Shown piece by piece: positions 22,314 through 37,300 of a stretch of DNA of 64,000 nucleotides. The notes beneath the pieces are model-generated. The model made no database searches and was not told the origin of the DNA. It worked only from the letters and a program-made list of their open reading frames with translations. The DNA is taken from contig OX387608.1 in the NCBI GenBank assembly GCA_947568835.1, positions 12,252,001-12,316,000 on the forward strand, given 5' to 3'. Within the stretch, counting starts at the first letter, position 1. Every line of letters starts with the position of its first letter. Position numbers and translations under genes: made by a program. The stretch is from Protonemura montana. Lineage: Eukaryota; Arthropoda; Insecta; Plecoptera; Nemouridae.

Positions 22314-25300
22314 GTAAAGTGCTAGTGATAATGATTTAATAATCGAAATTGATTCAGCATAGGTACATTCCGATCTGGTTCATTACCCCAATTGTTAATG
22401 CGTTGTCTATTATATCAATAAATTACTATGGTTTATTGTCTATATTTTTAGCACAGATATATACTAGTCACAAGAAAACAACACCTGAATGCGACTTGCA
22501 TCAAATAATAAACTGCATTGTAATCGTTAAAACAGCGTGAGAAAGTGCAGTACATGCAGATATTGCATTCACAGGTGTTGAATTCTATAAAAGAGCGTAC
22601 TTTGTGATTACTGGGGAAAATCTGTTGTAGCACCACTACAAGAGTATGTAAATTTGCTGGCAAGGGAGATTTTATTTAATGAATGGGCTGTCAAATATAT
22701 GCCGCACCCCCCCGGCCCTTCCATACCCCGCGAACTATATTCGATAGTGAGTACATTTTGTAGTAGACCGAAATAAAGACCGTACTATTTCGTAGTAGTT
22801 TGAGTACAGATCTGTGTGCTCATCACTGGAATTCTTTTTGATAAAGCATGAATGTGCAAGTCTGTTTTATATCGTTAATTCATTTCTTTTTATCCATTTT
22901 GAGAATATTTCTACAAATATCTTCATAAAATGGGCGTTGAGTTGATTTATTTCAAAAATATGTCATAATGAATGCAAATTACAGCAGAAAATCATCAAAA
23001 TGTTATCAACACTCTGTTAAAAATGACTCAAAACTTGTAGTTCTCCATCACTTACACTTAAACTTTAATTGATGACGATTTGAGACGACAGTTATTATTA
23101 AATTACTTTCTCGTTTCCGGTTCTAAAATGATTCAATCATGAATCGTGAATCACAATGTCTTGTCCTCCGAAGGAATGTACGGCGATGACCGAGGCGTCA
23201 GACGGAAGAATCTAAGGTAGCAATGATCTCATCTGCACAGCCTCTTGAACAAGGATGTACCTGCGAGCGTAAGAGCTTCGTGAGATAAATTCACTTGTCT
23301 TCTTGTTGTAGGACTTTTTTCTTCAGGAGTTCTTGAGGACAAAACTATTTTTTTTTCGTCTCTTCTGCAAGACCTATAAAAGCCACTTAAAAACGCATAA
23401 TTCTTTATTTTCGTCGCAGCGTGCACACTTAAGTTTAGAATTTCAAGCTAATTTCGATGTAGTTTTTTTATTTCGAAAGCCAAAACCATTTAAAAAAAAA
23501 TTCAAATTTATTTTAGTAATACGAATTGCGTACAACGAAAACCAGAAAACTGCCGAACAAATTAATCTACTTTTCTGAGATTTGTGACAAATAAATTATT
23601 GAGTCCTTCTCGACCACTCGCTGACGAGCTATGAATAAAACATGCTCCTATTCTATTACAACAATCGGTTCGTTCCTTAATTTTATTTATTTATGAAATT
23701 CATCATGTGAGCTTTTCTTTTTTGCTGCCCAGACGGTACGAATGTTGGCGCCACATTGTCCGAGATCGATGTGCATTCTGCATTTTTTCTCGTCCTGATT
23801 TCGTCCTGATTAAAATAAATCATTATCCTCAGCGATAATTTATTATCAATAAACGTATGGCCAGAGATACAGTACCATAGCAAAAAAAAAAATGAGTGAC
23901 TGAATACAACAGGCTTTTCAAAATTTTAGGCACGTGTATTTTTGTTAAATGTAGTTTGGTTAACAGATAGAACAAATTCGGAATCCACAGCTGCTAAAAA
24001 AACTAGGATTTTTTTCTGAAAAAACACCCAAAAAACGCCTTGAACAGGCACTTTTACAACGCTGCATTTAACTATAAGAAAAATTAACATTTTTGATTTT
24101 TATAAGCTTCAATCTGTTGCCAATAGTGTGATGAGTTACCTAGTTTTTGTTTCGTCGCGATTCAATAGGTGATTTGGCCGATTAGTTGTATCCGGCAAAC
24201 CTAGATATTTATCTATAAGTAAAAGCCCACACCAACAGATTGTGAACACTCGCATATAAACCCAATGTTATTACAATATTTAATTGTTGGTTCATCTAGC
24301 GGTTAACTTCAGCATCTGACCTGCTGATTAGTTTATCAGCATGTTATTTGTTTATCTCGTACAAACATTGGCAATAACGTTATTGAAAATTTAATCTAAA
24401 AATCAATAGATCTGTTATCGACATAAAAGTAAACGTCACGATTCCGAGAAACGACTGTGATGTGGCAGTCTTGATGTTTGGATTAGCAAGATAAGTTTCA
24501 AGCTTTGCAAGATAAGAAATAAGCAATGATATGTTTAACTGCTATGATACTTATTTTGATGTAGGTAAATGAGCTAATCAAAAGAATGGAAACTATAAAT
24601 CAGTCATCAATTGGAACTTGAACTTGAAATTTGGTCGAACATTAGAATGAAATCTTATTTAAATTGTAAACGCTTGCAATGCGCGGGGTATTTTAGTATT
24701 ATCAACACTACAACCGTTTCAAAAATTGGTGCCCAAACGGTTATTGTGTTGATAACAATAAAATTGGCCGAACGTTGATCATCGCGTATTAAATATTTGG
24801 TCGATAATCAATTTTTCTTGATGAATAATGGAAAGGAAGCTAGACTGAAAAATGAGCAACGGAACCGGGATCAGAACCCGGGACCTCCCAATTGCCTAGG
24901 GTGTTCTACTAACTGAGCTATCCGTGTATACAGTTTTTAGCTTCGCGGGTTAGGATAAGGGATTCCCTCAAATCTTAAATGATCACAGTACGCGATATTG
25001 GCACGTCCTACGTGTGGTCCATTTTCTTTATCACGGCCATGCGGCACTGGTCTAATGGCGTCGGTGAATGAGTGGATGATGATGAGGACGATGATGAACC
25101 TAACCTAGCCTAGAAGGGAAGATGGGGAAACCCGGTGCGGCAAGTAGCCACCTCCTGTCGAAGAGCATCAAGGGGACCACCGGCTTAACGTCCCTTCTGA
25201 AGGACGGTACAACTCAACAACATGATTCCTACACTAATGCATGCTGTCGAGAGGTTGATAAGCAAGGCGAATGAAGTTGCTGTACTAACTTTCATCCCTA

Positions 25301-28300
25301 CGACCTCTCGCCCGAACAGAACTGGTCACGTGTATGATTTGCACTTTGTAATAACACTTGAACAAATATAGTTTTAAACTATCTTTAAATTTACTACCTT
25401 TTGATATTGATGAAATTTCGGTGCTTATTTCTTATCTTGAAAAATGATGAAATTTCGATAAAATTGGTTGTTCAGTATCCCTTTTTGACGCTAGTTTCCA
25501 CGTGGACTTGCGGCGATAGCTTAATTCTAATGGAGAGCTTTGTAAATATTGGAAACAAGATGCGAACTAGATTTGTTCCTGAACGTTCGAAGCATACATG
25601 CACGTGCGGTTCAGGTTTCTTTGTTTGTTTTTGGAGAAATTACCCAGGAATGTCAGTATTGTCACAAGACGTTTGTTTGTACTTTTCTGATGTCATCGCA
25701 CAGAAATGAATCAGAACAATGAACATATTATGATATTTTTTTATTATCAACACTATAAACGTCTCAAAAATTGATGCCCAAGCGGGGACTCGAACTTCGG
25801 TCTCCACCTATCGTGGGTGCTGCTCTAAACCATTGAGCTGTTTGGATACTGGCTTTTTGAGACGATTTTAGTGTATTTGATGAGATTATATGAGATTATA
25901 TAAGAGATTTTAGATCAACACCCGCGATAGGTGGAGATCGAGGTTCGAGTCCTCGTTTGGGGATTAATTATTGAGACGGTTATAGTGTTGATAATAATAA
26001 AATACCCCGCGCATTGCAAGCGTTTGCAATTTAAATAAGATTTCATCCTAATATTACGATAATTCTTGCTGTAAAAATGAGATATTCTGATATTTTTTGC
26101 GAACTTAAATGTGATAGAATTTCATCAAAGGCGGATGTGATATAAAATTAATTTAGAACGATAAAATTCCGTGTTAGGTTATGTGTGCCTTTGGGTGAAA
26201 TTAACTGTTTACATGATTTTTGCATTTGATTTGAAATGTCTTAAGGGTATATCAAGTCTGGTAAAGCGTGTCTTGCCAAGGTGAAAAAGCTTTATAATCT
26301 GAATGATTTTTCCTTATTGTCCTTATTAAGACAGCCTGTGCCCTAAATCGTTTATCTGACCAAACATGCGCGTTCGAATTAATTTACCAAATCATTCCGA
26401 TTAGATCATTTACTACTCGAGGGTGTATAGTGTATGCCAAAAGCTCAGGTGAAACCATTATAACAGTGGGCGTTTGTCCACGTACTTGTAGAAGTCAATA
26501 TTTAACTCTGTAACAAAATGATTGATTGGGCTGTGTTGTCGAACGTACTGAGAGTAACTTCAGTGCGTTTGGGTTTTTGTAAATTTCTCTGATATACCTG
26601 ACAGGAAAGTGTGGGGGTAGGCACGTGAGTTGGCAACACAGCTATGTATGGCCGAGTCGAGACGGGTCACAATGTCGACAGTTTTGAATATGAGCATGAA
26701 TCGAAAATCCTACTAATTGCCACTTAAAACAAAAAAAAAACCAATACACCGTAGTTTTTGAGGTACACTATACACCTCATAATTGGCACAAGTTTATTTT
26801 CGAACCTAATTTCGTGAAAAACGCCTGAAACCCCAAAAATAAAACATTCACTCCAGAGTTGTTTTAGCAATGCCAAACGCCGAAAGGGACCGATACGGCC
26901 TGAACCGAAAAAACAAAACAAAAACACGCAGTAAACTGCATGCCACATATTTGCAATATAATTGGTCACGGTGGGATGTGCCCTAGAGGCTTGAGGTCTG
27001 GTTTTTTGGCGGCGTTACTTGCCCCTACACTTTTGTTTTGACCATGTGTCTTGGGAGCGACCTTTAGTGCTGTCGGGATGGCACTGTGCATGGTGTTTGG
27101 TATTAAATTTCACGTTCGGGAAGCCAGAAAGGGTCCGGCTCATTTAGCGTTGAAATGCAGGTTTTGTAAGATGAAAAGCCATTAGTTTCTGAGGGAAATT
27201 TGAGACGTGCGGCGAGCTCGGGGATTGTCAAGCGAGTAAACCGTGAGAAAATCGTGTTTTTTTTTTTCGTGAAATGCAACGGTTAAGACTGTTTTTTTTT
27301 TTTGTTATTTTTGAACATGCACGATGAGATTAAAATGTAGATTCAGACTAGTCTTTTTGTCTCTGTCTAAATTATGATTTCAAAGCTGGTTTGAAATTTA
27401 AATGGCGTTAAATTGAATATGTATAACATGCTTCGGCTACTTGAAAAAAAAAGTAAACTAATTTTGATCATAGATATCTTTAGTCTTGAACGGTTAAAAA
27501 AAAGCACCGTTATCAGAATGTGCTCGCGTAATTTACTGCATTATGTCTGGAAAAATTAGTTTAAATGTAATCAAATGGAATAACAGACAGAAAAAACAAG
27601 AGATCTTTGAACCTCGATGGATAATGTTATTAATTTTTTAATCACAACTGATATCAAAAGTGAGGCAGCACGAAAAAAAAACTGATAAATACACAAGTTG
27701 GAAGTCTCGGCTTTATTGATGTTTTAATTATCATCGAGTAATGCATGTAATTGATGTTCCTGTCTGGCGATGCGAACAGGTTTCCATCGACTGGAGTTCA
27801 TCTTGATATCTTGAGGACATCTTACGAGCTAAAGAAGTATCTCTTGGATTGCATGTTGTCATACCCACTCATTCCCAAAATGAACAAACGGAACGTAGAC
27901 GTCTGTAGCTATAAGAACTTGACATATTAAAATAGCTGACCACACGTAATTATCCAGTTTAGTCTAGCTCTTTCTTTTTCTCTGCCTTGGTGCTAGTTCA
28001 ATTTTAATTTGTAAGATAGCCCGGAGACCAGTTTGGTAGCATTGGTCACTGAACGTAGTGTATCAAAATGTGTGATGGCATATCTGTGCTTACCTATCCA
28101 ACGTGAAGTATCATGTAAGCAAATTATAATAAAATCAACAAATTGGCCTGTAATTTGAAACGTTGTAAACGTTCTCGCGCTAGACAGGTATTATAATTCG
28201 CAATAACGATGTCAATTTTTTTTTTTTTAGCATATTTGTTTATTTTTTTTCTCGTGTGTGTGTGTTTTTCGGTGGCATTGGCCACAAATGACCTTTGACA

Positions 28301-31300
28301 TTCAAATTCGAACGTTTATTTTGTTAAAAAACTAATTTCAAACTATACTATAAGGTTTTTACGGCTGAGTTAAATATGTCTTTCATTTGGTTCCGGCACG
28401 CAATGTCAATTTTATAACAACGAAACTGAAATGGTTCATCTATCGCGTTTTATTTTGGATCTTAATATAAAAAAAAATTTAAAAAAATGTTCCACGCTTC
28501 GGTTGGATTGGATTGATTTTTTGTTGTTGTTGATGTGCCAAGAAATTGTTGCCCAAGGGCAACTAATTATTAGATTTATTACGCGGCTGTCTCTTCTCAG
28601 CTGGGTCATCTTTGTTCTTCGGGCAGCGAAACAAAATCTGCAAATCTCTCCTTCTTGGTAGCTCCTTAGTCCTTGTTGGCCTCTTGCAACACGTGATCTG
28701 ATGGTTACAGTTATGCATTATGCATTCATTTGCTTGTCGCCCATTTTACGTTTATGCACGAGCTATATTTATGATTGTACTTCTCGATAAAATCTGTGCA
28801 CAAGTACAATGAGCATGAGAATTAGTTTTGACTCGATCAAAATCACTATTTTACAAAGCTATTTGTTTCCGACTTATCTTTAAAAGCAAGCTAATAGCAA
28901 ACAATTTCACCAAATTTCTTAGCTAAAAACTAATTTTAACAGATTCTTTTTTTGTAATGAACCTCGGTGTTGAAAGAATCGACAATAATCTCAGCTTTGC
29001 TTTCGCTCCAGAATTTAATTCTTCAGTTAAAAGCAGTGGTACAGAAACTTGTGACCCTATTTTCAGAAAATCATAAGTTTTCCGCATTATAATCCTCCTA
29101 AGAGCATTTTCACACTGAACTTTTCCTACATATTTATTTAATCCACTGCGAAGAACGCCCCCATAAAGTTTTCAAACTGCGAAAAGTTCAGAATTGAACG
29201 ACGCTGGTTCTGAATCTCGTGGAATGATAAAAGACATTGCGATGCATAGAAGCGTTCTACCATAGCACAAATGTAAAACCTTTCTTCGCGAAAAATGACC
29301 GCCAAATGGGTATACTTTACCGGCAAAAATGGAGGATGCTTCTAGCTGGAGCCAACTTCGTCTTAACTTCATTATTTCTCGCAGATTCCTCGCGCTTGAA
29401 ACTAGCTCAATTAATTTTCATTAACGCTAACACCGCCGCTTGATATGCAAGTATTGCTATTTTGAAACGTAAATATTTAATTGTATAGACTTGTTAAAGA
29501 TAACGGCCACAAGCGCCATTGGGTGGCAGCTACCGTTACCACGTGTTGCAGAATGGCCAACTCACTCAATGCTAGAAGCTTGTAAGAAATTCAATAAAAT
29601 TCTTTAATAAAATACCGTATGTTTAGCCTCACACCACACCCTAACTGGCCCATATAAATATTTATTATAATGTCAATATAAACGGCAATAAAGATTACCT
29701 TCGAATAGACGGAAGAGGGTAGTTTTTTTTTCAAGGGTAGTTTCCATGCAACCTGGCACGGAAAACACAACAGGTGAACCTTGGGGTGCCTTATAAATCC
29801 CATCCCTTGACAAGTTAAATATTTCTTGTTAGAAACGAAGATGAAAGTAAAAATTCCGCTTGCAAGCGGTCTCCCATTCTGTTTTGTGTGGTATATAGCA
29901 GAGCAGGTCTGTTCAGATCCTAGGGATGAACTCTTATATAGTTCCAAGTACCGGTACGGGGGTCTTTTAAAGGCGTCTTCGTCTGCAGACCAATAAATAT
30001 CAAGTCTTGTTTGGCTTGGGGGAAAGGTGTCGATAATTTCAATAGGTGAGAATTGAGAGGCTGCCCGAGAAAGGAATGTAGCACTTAGCAGTGTCGGTCT
30101 CGAAGATGAGCTAAAGATGATGAAGGCAAGATGCTTGTTTCAAATGTAACTCCCGATTGTTTGGTTCTGACCGCGAAATAAGTCGAGTCTGGTGGTTGTT
30201 AGTGGATATATAAAAAAAAAAATCGTGTCAGAGTCTTGTTTCATGGTATTCCTGTCAAGAAAGTACAAGTACTTGTGAAGATGATTGCAAAAAGTGAAGA
30301 AATCTGTTGTAAAAGTATCGAAATTACTTTCCTGACCTGTGACATGTTTTTCATGACATCAGAAAAAATCGTTTCTGGACCACTGTCATCCCTTAACGGT
30401 TTCCATCACCGCTTGGTCACATCTGCTAACCACTTAATCATAAAAAAAAAAAACAGAAATTCTGTTTATATACAAACATACTCTTGGCGTTTCGTCAAAA
30501 CAGTTTTTCAAAAACCGAATGATCGCGTGTTTTTCTGGAAACGTACACAAAAAAAGCTCTCACCTGAAATTCGTCGCGTTGTTTTTATTTTTCAAAGTCC
30601 ATGTGGCGGCGTCCAGCCCTCTCCCCCCCCCCCCCCCCCATGAGTGGCCTTGCCTGCGGCTAAGAAGGCCCATAATTACGAAATAAGTATAACCATGCCA
30701 GCCGACCGCGAGAGCGAGCAAGATGTAGCGATATACCAGACAGAAACAGCCTATATTTCGAATTGATGATGGCCTTAACACGGCCGAAGACTTACTCCTT
30801 ATAAGGAAGAAGGTTGGTTTAATTCCATAAGAAAGTGGTCGAGTACGACCATACATGTATAGTTTAGATATGGTAAATACCAGTATTCACTTTGAATTTT
30901 CGTGCCATTGCTATTTTGTTGCGTTATAGTTAGGTGACAAATGACCTTTGACCATTTGAGGTTGCTTAACTTATGTTCAGTATTGTAATTTTTCTTAACT
31001 CCTAGATAAAGTGGGAGTTAATCAACTGCCATCGCAACAGCGAATCACAAGCTGTGAAAGTCAGCTGTTTCTGAGAGTTAGAAGCTAACTCAGAGCTGAA
31101 AAATATTTTAATATCGGGCGTAAAAATTGTTAAAGTCATCTGACAAAACCCAGTTCAAAAAGTTTTAGTTAAAACTAGTGCTAAGATTAGATAAAGTAGA
31201 CATGAGTGTAAAAACCATAAAGTCATCTGCTTTTTTTGCGGGATTTTTTTCTGCTAAAAATTCTAAAAAGGGGATGATTTTCTTGGATTTTCGGTGACTT

Positions 31301-34300
31301 TTAAGTGCACTGTCCAACTGACAGTTAACAGTGACAGTTGACAACTAGAAAAACATGTGACGTCGTAAAAACAGCCTCTTGTTCTGTTTCGAACAAAATC
31401 GAGCATGTCTGCAATCGTGCAATGAGGTTTAAAAGGTTAAAATGGCCGTACCTTTGCGAACAGTGATCGTGCATAATTGAAGGAAAATAAAAGAATTTTT
31501 GCAAGTTTGTGTGGCTGCCTTCACCGCTGTCTGGCTAAGCTGAAACTTTTTTGTTACGGCGTGAGCCAGCGAGAGAAAAGCCAATTTCCTTTTATTTTCG
31601 CAGACGCAAAGTCATAAAAAGTTTTACTATTAAAACAGTAGGTACATAGAGATGTAAGTCTGTTTTCTACGAAGAGGATGTATAAATGTAACTCGCCCTT
31701 TTTTTTATGTTTACCAGAGGCAAAGACACGGCGTAGAAAAGCTAACAGATAACTTTTAAACTAAAATATCAACTTTGTCGATATGTTCTGATAGATAATA
31801 TTAATGTGCCTTTCATCGATCGCATTTCTTCACGTCAATACATAACGGTGTGTATGCATATTTTTAATAGACTTCATTATACGTTTGGCCTCCTTTCTCC
31901 ATAACAGCAAATTCATTCAATTTTTGCAACCTCTCAAAGAAGATGAAAACTGAAAACAATCACTGAAACCATCGAGCTTATAGGAATAGTCGAAGAGCTT
32001 TACTGTTAAACTTTCTGCTCAGCAAACAAGTCGGAAACATGTGTTAACGGTAGGTACCGCACGATGGCGTTTGCGGTCGTACTTTTTTAAAAACCTCTCA
32101 AATTAAATAATTATGACTCAAAACATCGATGCATGTAAATAAATCGTTGACGTAAACATAAGTAAAGAAAATCAGCGAGACTCCATGTAGAAACATTCAC
32201 CATTTATCTGTAAAGTAGTCATTTTGTGGTCATTTTTCGTGAAGACAGTTTAAAATCAGCGCTATGATAGTACGATACTACTTGTAAAATATCATACTTT
32301 ACAAAACAAAACGTGCATTTGTCTGTTTTATGGTTTTGAACATAACTTGTGGTTAACAATGATTAGAAAGAAAGTAACATCATCTTAAAATACGACCTAC
32401 AATTCTAATCATCATAAAAGCACTAGTAAACTTAAAAAAAAAAATCTACTCAACTGTCGACCTCCGATTCTGTGCATCTCAATTGCAAACAACCGATATA
32501 TAGGTCAGCAAATATTGCAACTTCTACCTCTCGAAACTAGTATTTCAAACGAACGGCACGCGTTTTTTCCGTGCTCTCATCATTCAAACACCCAGCACCG
32601 ATACATCAACCGCATTTCCGGCACGTTTCAAACATGACAGAGACATCATGGTACCGAGTTACACGGAAATTATCACTTTTTTTAACCACCTGGAGAACGA
32701 TATTAGCATTGGGGAGCCTGAGCTAGCTCAACTGTCCTGTTGGGTCAATCCGCGCAAGGATGCACTTATCATTAACATAAATTCATATATTGTTATATCA
32801 ATAACAAATAACAACTTGCAATCCTATAATAATCCGTCCCCCGTACTACCATAGTGCTTATATCAAACTGCCTTTGCAAAAAATGGACGCCTAAGGAATT
32901 TAATTTCGTCATTTCTCGCAAATTACTTACATTTGAGACTGGTTTAAGCTCAATTATTAATGCCAACCTCAACGATTGATAACCATGTATCGATATTTTA
33001 AAATTATTACATTTCAAAAAGTTTGTTAAAAAGGACGTCCACAAACGCCATCGGCTAGCACCTACCTATACCACTTATTGCCGGCTCGTTTGCTCATCTG
33101 AAATGTTAACATTAACGCTGGCCTTCTGGCTATACCTATAAAATCAACGACTGCATTTGAACAGTGAACCGAATCTAGCTACGTTTTAGTCCTCTTCTTT
33201 TAGATTACACTGACATTTCCTTGCTTTAATTTTATGTTGCACTTTACCGAAAAGACCATTACAAGCTCTACTCATCGATTAGCAATCACTCCCCTTGTAG
33301 CTTTTTACCAGCTGATTGCAATTCGTCACATGTCACACGTCAACGTTAATGAGTATGTGATTAATTACCACGCCAGTTGATTGCCCTGTGCCTGCGAAAA
33401 GGGTCCTGTGGTGTTGTAGGGGGGGGGGGGGGTCAAATTAACTCTAGAAATTTGGTCTTTGATTGGTTTCCTTATGTTTTGAAATGTCAAGAGCGTCTCG
33501 TGTTTGGCAAGCAAGTCTTACGTTTTTCTCGGGCCACTTCTCAAAGAAAAGCTCGTCTCACGCTTTCCGCAGTTTTCACGGAAGTTTTCATGTGGATTTG
33601 ACACGACACACTGAACGTGTTTACTCATCTCGATCGCGTTCTCAACACGTTCGGTCACGTGGTCAATTTGATCCTTGTGACACTCCAAAATGAAGTCATT
33701 TTTAGCCACAGTTTCTTCATTATGCATGCAAGATTTATGGGCATAAAACATTATTCTGCACTTTTTTTTATCTAGGCTGGTTGCATGATCACTAAAATAA
33801 TTTTATTCCCCTAATGCATCCACATTGATACCGATGTGATCAAAAACTCCCAAACACTCAGGTTTATCGAGTTCTAACTGCGGTTCATCTATTTCACGCG
33901 AAGCCAATATTTACCTTTAAAACTTCTTAGCTGTCAGAATTGAATTGGTTATACTTCGTTGTCAAATGTGTTGCATTGCTTGGCAATTTTTTTCTTGTGT
34001 TTACCTAATGGGAAGGGGTCAAGGTTGGTAAGTGAGTTGGCAACACAGCTTATTGAGTCGTGACGGAATAAAAAGGTTGACACCAGCTGGCAAGACGAGC
34101 ACGAATCGAACAAAGACACACCTTATGGCGACTAGAAATCTTTTAAAACACAATGCATTTTAGTCTTTGGGACGTACCATACTCGGCGTTGGTTGCAGTT
34201 GAAACGTGTAGGATTATAAAATCAATCTTATTTACATTTTACTAAACTTCCATGTATCAAAGAGCCAGAAAAACAAATTGGAATCATGGTTCAAATCCAC

Positions 34301-37300
34301 TGTGACCCGGATGCCATTTGTTAGACGGAATTGCATTTCCGTTTCCATCTCTCCAATTGCACCGAAAAATGCAGTCACGTTTCTCTGACTCATAACTCTA
34401 CTGAGATGAAATCATCTTCTCCTTTTCTTCCTATTCACATAGTGCTAAGTCAGGAGGGTAGAATTAATTGGGTGCACACGCCATGGTGAAGCCAAGGCAA
34501 AGCCACAAAATCCTTTATTCTAGCCTTTAACCACACGACTTAATTATTACCACTAGCCGCATGTGAACAGCTGACGTCATGAGGGGGATGAATGACGAAT
34601 GACGTATAATTGGTGGGGAAAGCGAGGAGGAAATTAAAGGGTACTGGCTATTGTTGATCTCTGTAAATGATAACATACAAGGGATGATATTGATTTTTGG
34701 GGGTGAATTTCATATACTATGATTCAGGAAAAGAGCTAATTTTGTGTAAATTTAACTAGTGGAGTGTATTACCTGTTTATTATCAAAAACAAGCGATCAT
34801 GCAGGTTATGTTATATCCACAAAAATCAAAAACACCTAAAAAGTCTTAACTTTTTTGAATAGGTCATGACAACGCATTGTTTGTACGTGGTTATATAAAG
34901 TTAATTATTCCAAGACTTCATTAACATAATTACAGTTCATATTAAGTATTCTTTGACTTGATTAACATAATAATCATAAAAGACTGGTACAATCGCGACC
35001 GTGTGGATGTTATAATGTGCAAGTGCGACATTCTATAGATAGTTGAAAGTGTATACCTAGTGTTTGATTCATGTACCGTTTGGGTCGTTTTTACTTGTTA
35101 CATCACCTGTTGTTACAGAAGTTTTTCTCGTGAATTCTTTGTGCTCACGCATTTATGAGACTGCATGATTATTGGAATTCAAAGACATGTTGTCAGCACA
35201 TAGCATGTACCAGTAATTGTGGGTGTAAGTTATGGGTGTAAGTTACTTGTGGCAGGACATTTCTAGTGGTCGACCCATGACAGAAAAAAAACGCGAAACG
35301 GACAGCAAAATTAATTTCCAAGAAAAAGTAATTAGTTAAAAAAAAACGTATACGTTTTACGAGCAGTTAATTAAATACGTCTTTAGCATTTTCGTTCATT
35401 TCATTTTCTGACACTTTTCATTTGTTAAGAGATCTTAAAATGGTGCGCTATTTGTTTTTGAGTTGGGCGTGGGTGCTGTCTTGTCTTTGAGTTTGATATA
35501 CCCGAGGTGGTCGAGGTGTTTGTAAAAGTGAGGTTAGGGTCTTAGACCGTTCGGTGCCCTAAGGGTCTGGCTTTTACATTAGCTGTGGCAGCTGGCAAAG
35601 ATGTTCTATGTCAGTTTTAAAATGTTATTTATTGCGACAATTCTTTCATGTTACTATTGTTGAAAGATTCCATACATTCCTTTGGATATTTCTTATCGTA
35701 GTCATCACGAGGTGTAGTTTTACGTGGTTTATCGCACATCGTGTTGGTCAGAGCTGAATTGTTTGAATATTTTCTCAACATCTATTTATGGATTGCATTG
35801 TGCTAAGCATAGGAAGGTATGCAATTCCGAAATTTAGATGAAGTGGTTCAGTAGATAGGAACAGAGTAAAATACATATTATTTTTCTACAAGTTCTTTCG
35901 AAATGATAATTTAATTTTAAAAGAAATCTCAGTATGCCCCCCGCAAATGTAGCCGAGTAGAAAACACATTTGTTATGACATTTCTATGATTTTTTCCCGT
36001 TTTCCCATTTTTCAAAGATTAAACAAAAAAAAAATGACATCGAGCCATTCGGTCGCTTAACTTTTTGCATCTTTTAACATCAAAATTTCGATTTCTGCAT
36101 CCCAACCTCTGCAGAGTTATTCGACTTGAGCGATGAACGGTTCATTCTCGTTTCAACACATGATTCAGCCAAGGGACGCAAAGATCAATCACCGGATGGG
36201 TGTACAAATATTACTCTTCCATCCCATTAATTACTTACTATTCGAAAATAATGTGAACTCTATGATAATATCGATGACGAATACCACTAACGATTTGATC
36301 CTTTAATCCCCAATCAACGCTGCTGGTCTATAGATGCTGAATAGACGGGTAGAATCTGTCTCGGAGACAATTACTATGTTCCCTGTCACCCTTACCCACC
36401 CTCTCAAGCGATGACGTGTGTCCTTCAGAGGACAATCATCCCCTCGACAGAAGAGTGTGCTTCGCTGGAGACGAGACTTCGGATTAATCAAGTTTTATAT
36501 CGGGTGTGATGAAGATAAATCGATATTTGTCATGATTCAGAATATGAGTGGATGGAGCACTGTAACCCTGATTGAGACTGACTTGGAGTAGATAGATAGA
36601 TAATTTTACTGTCTTAAAAAACCATTACATTAGAATCCTGGCGTACAGACATATTGAGAGCTGTATCAGTTTCAATTAGTAAAATAAAAATAAATACGAT
36701 CGTGCCAATAGGTACTAATTGGTTCGAAAGATTGGTTAATGGGGCAATTCTGTGTAGTTTTGTTATTGACTGATGCAATGGACAGCGATATTTGGTTTGA
36801 TTTACTGTTATCAGGAAATACTGTGTAAGCGTACTTTAACATGTTTGCGAAAAAAAAGTCATCAAATTGCCGACAAAAATAGAGGATGCTACAAGGTGGA
36901 GTCACATCGAAATTTCATGTCGTTATTTCTCGCAGATTACTCGCATTTGAAACTAGTTTACGATCAATAAATGTTTATTGATGTTTATCCTGGCGATTGA
37001 TAAACGTGTTTCGATATTATGAGTCGTAATTATTTAGTTGGAGAGGTTTGTTAAAAAATAAAGTCCGGGTCTTTTAAGAAAAACTACTTGAACTGGGTTT
37101 TGAATGCTAAGTAAAGGGCTACTAAATTTCCCGGCGTTTCGTAACATAGACTAGTTACTTCTTCAGAGGTTTGAGCAGTCCTGCTTGAGCTTTGAGCAGG
37201 ACTGCTCAAACCTCTGAAGAAGTAACTAGTATATGTTACGAAACGTCGGGAAATTTAGTAGCCCTTTACTTAGCATTCAAAACCCAGTTCAAGTAGTTTT

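Noticed and set aside
24829..24985. Functional tRNA gene
   Set aside because: A and B boxes are present, but the acceptor stem does not pair and the unit shares flanks with a second diverged copy, so it is a SINE head.
30236..30643. 135-codon open frame, the longest on the list
   Set aside because: Ends in a proline run made by the C homopolymer, has no recognisable domain, and a frame of this length is expected somewhere by chance in 64 kb.
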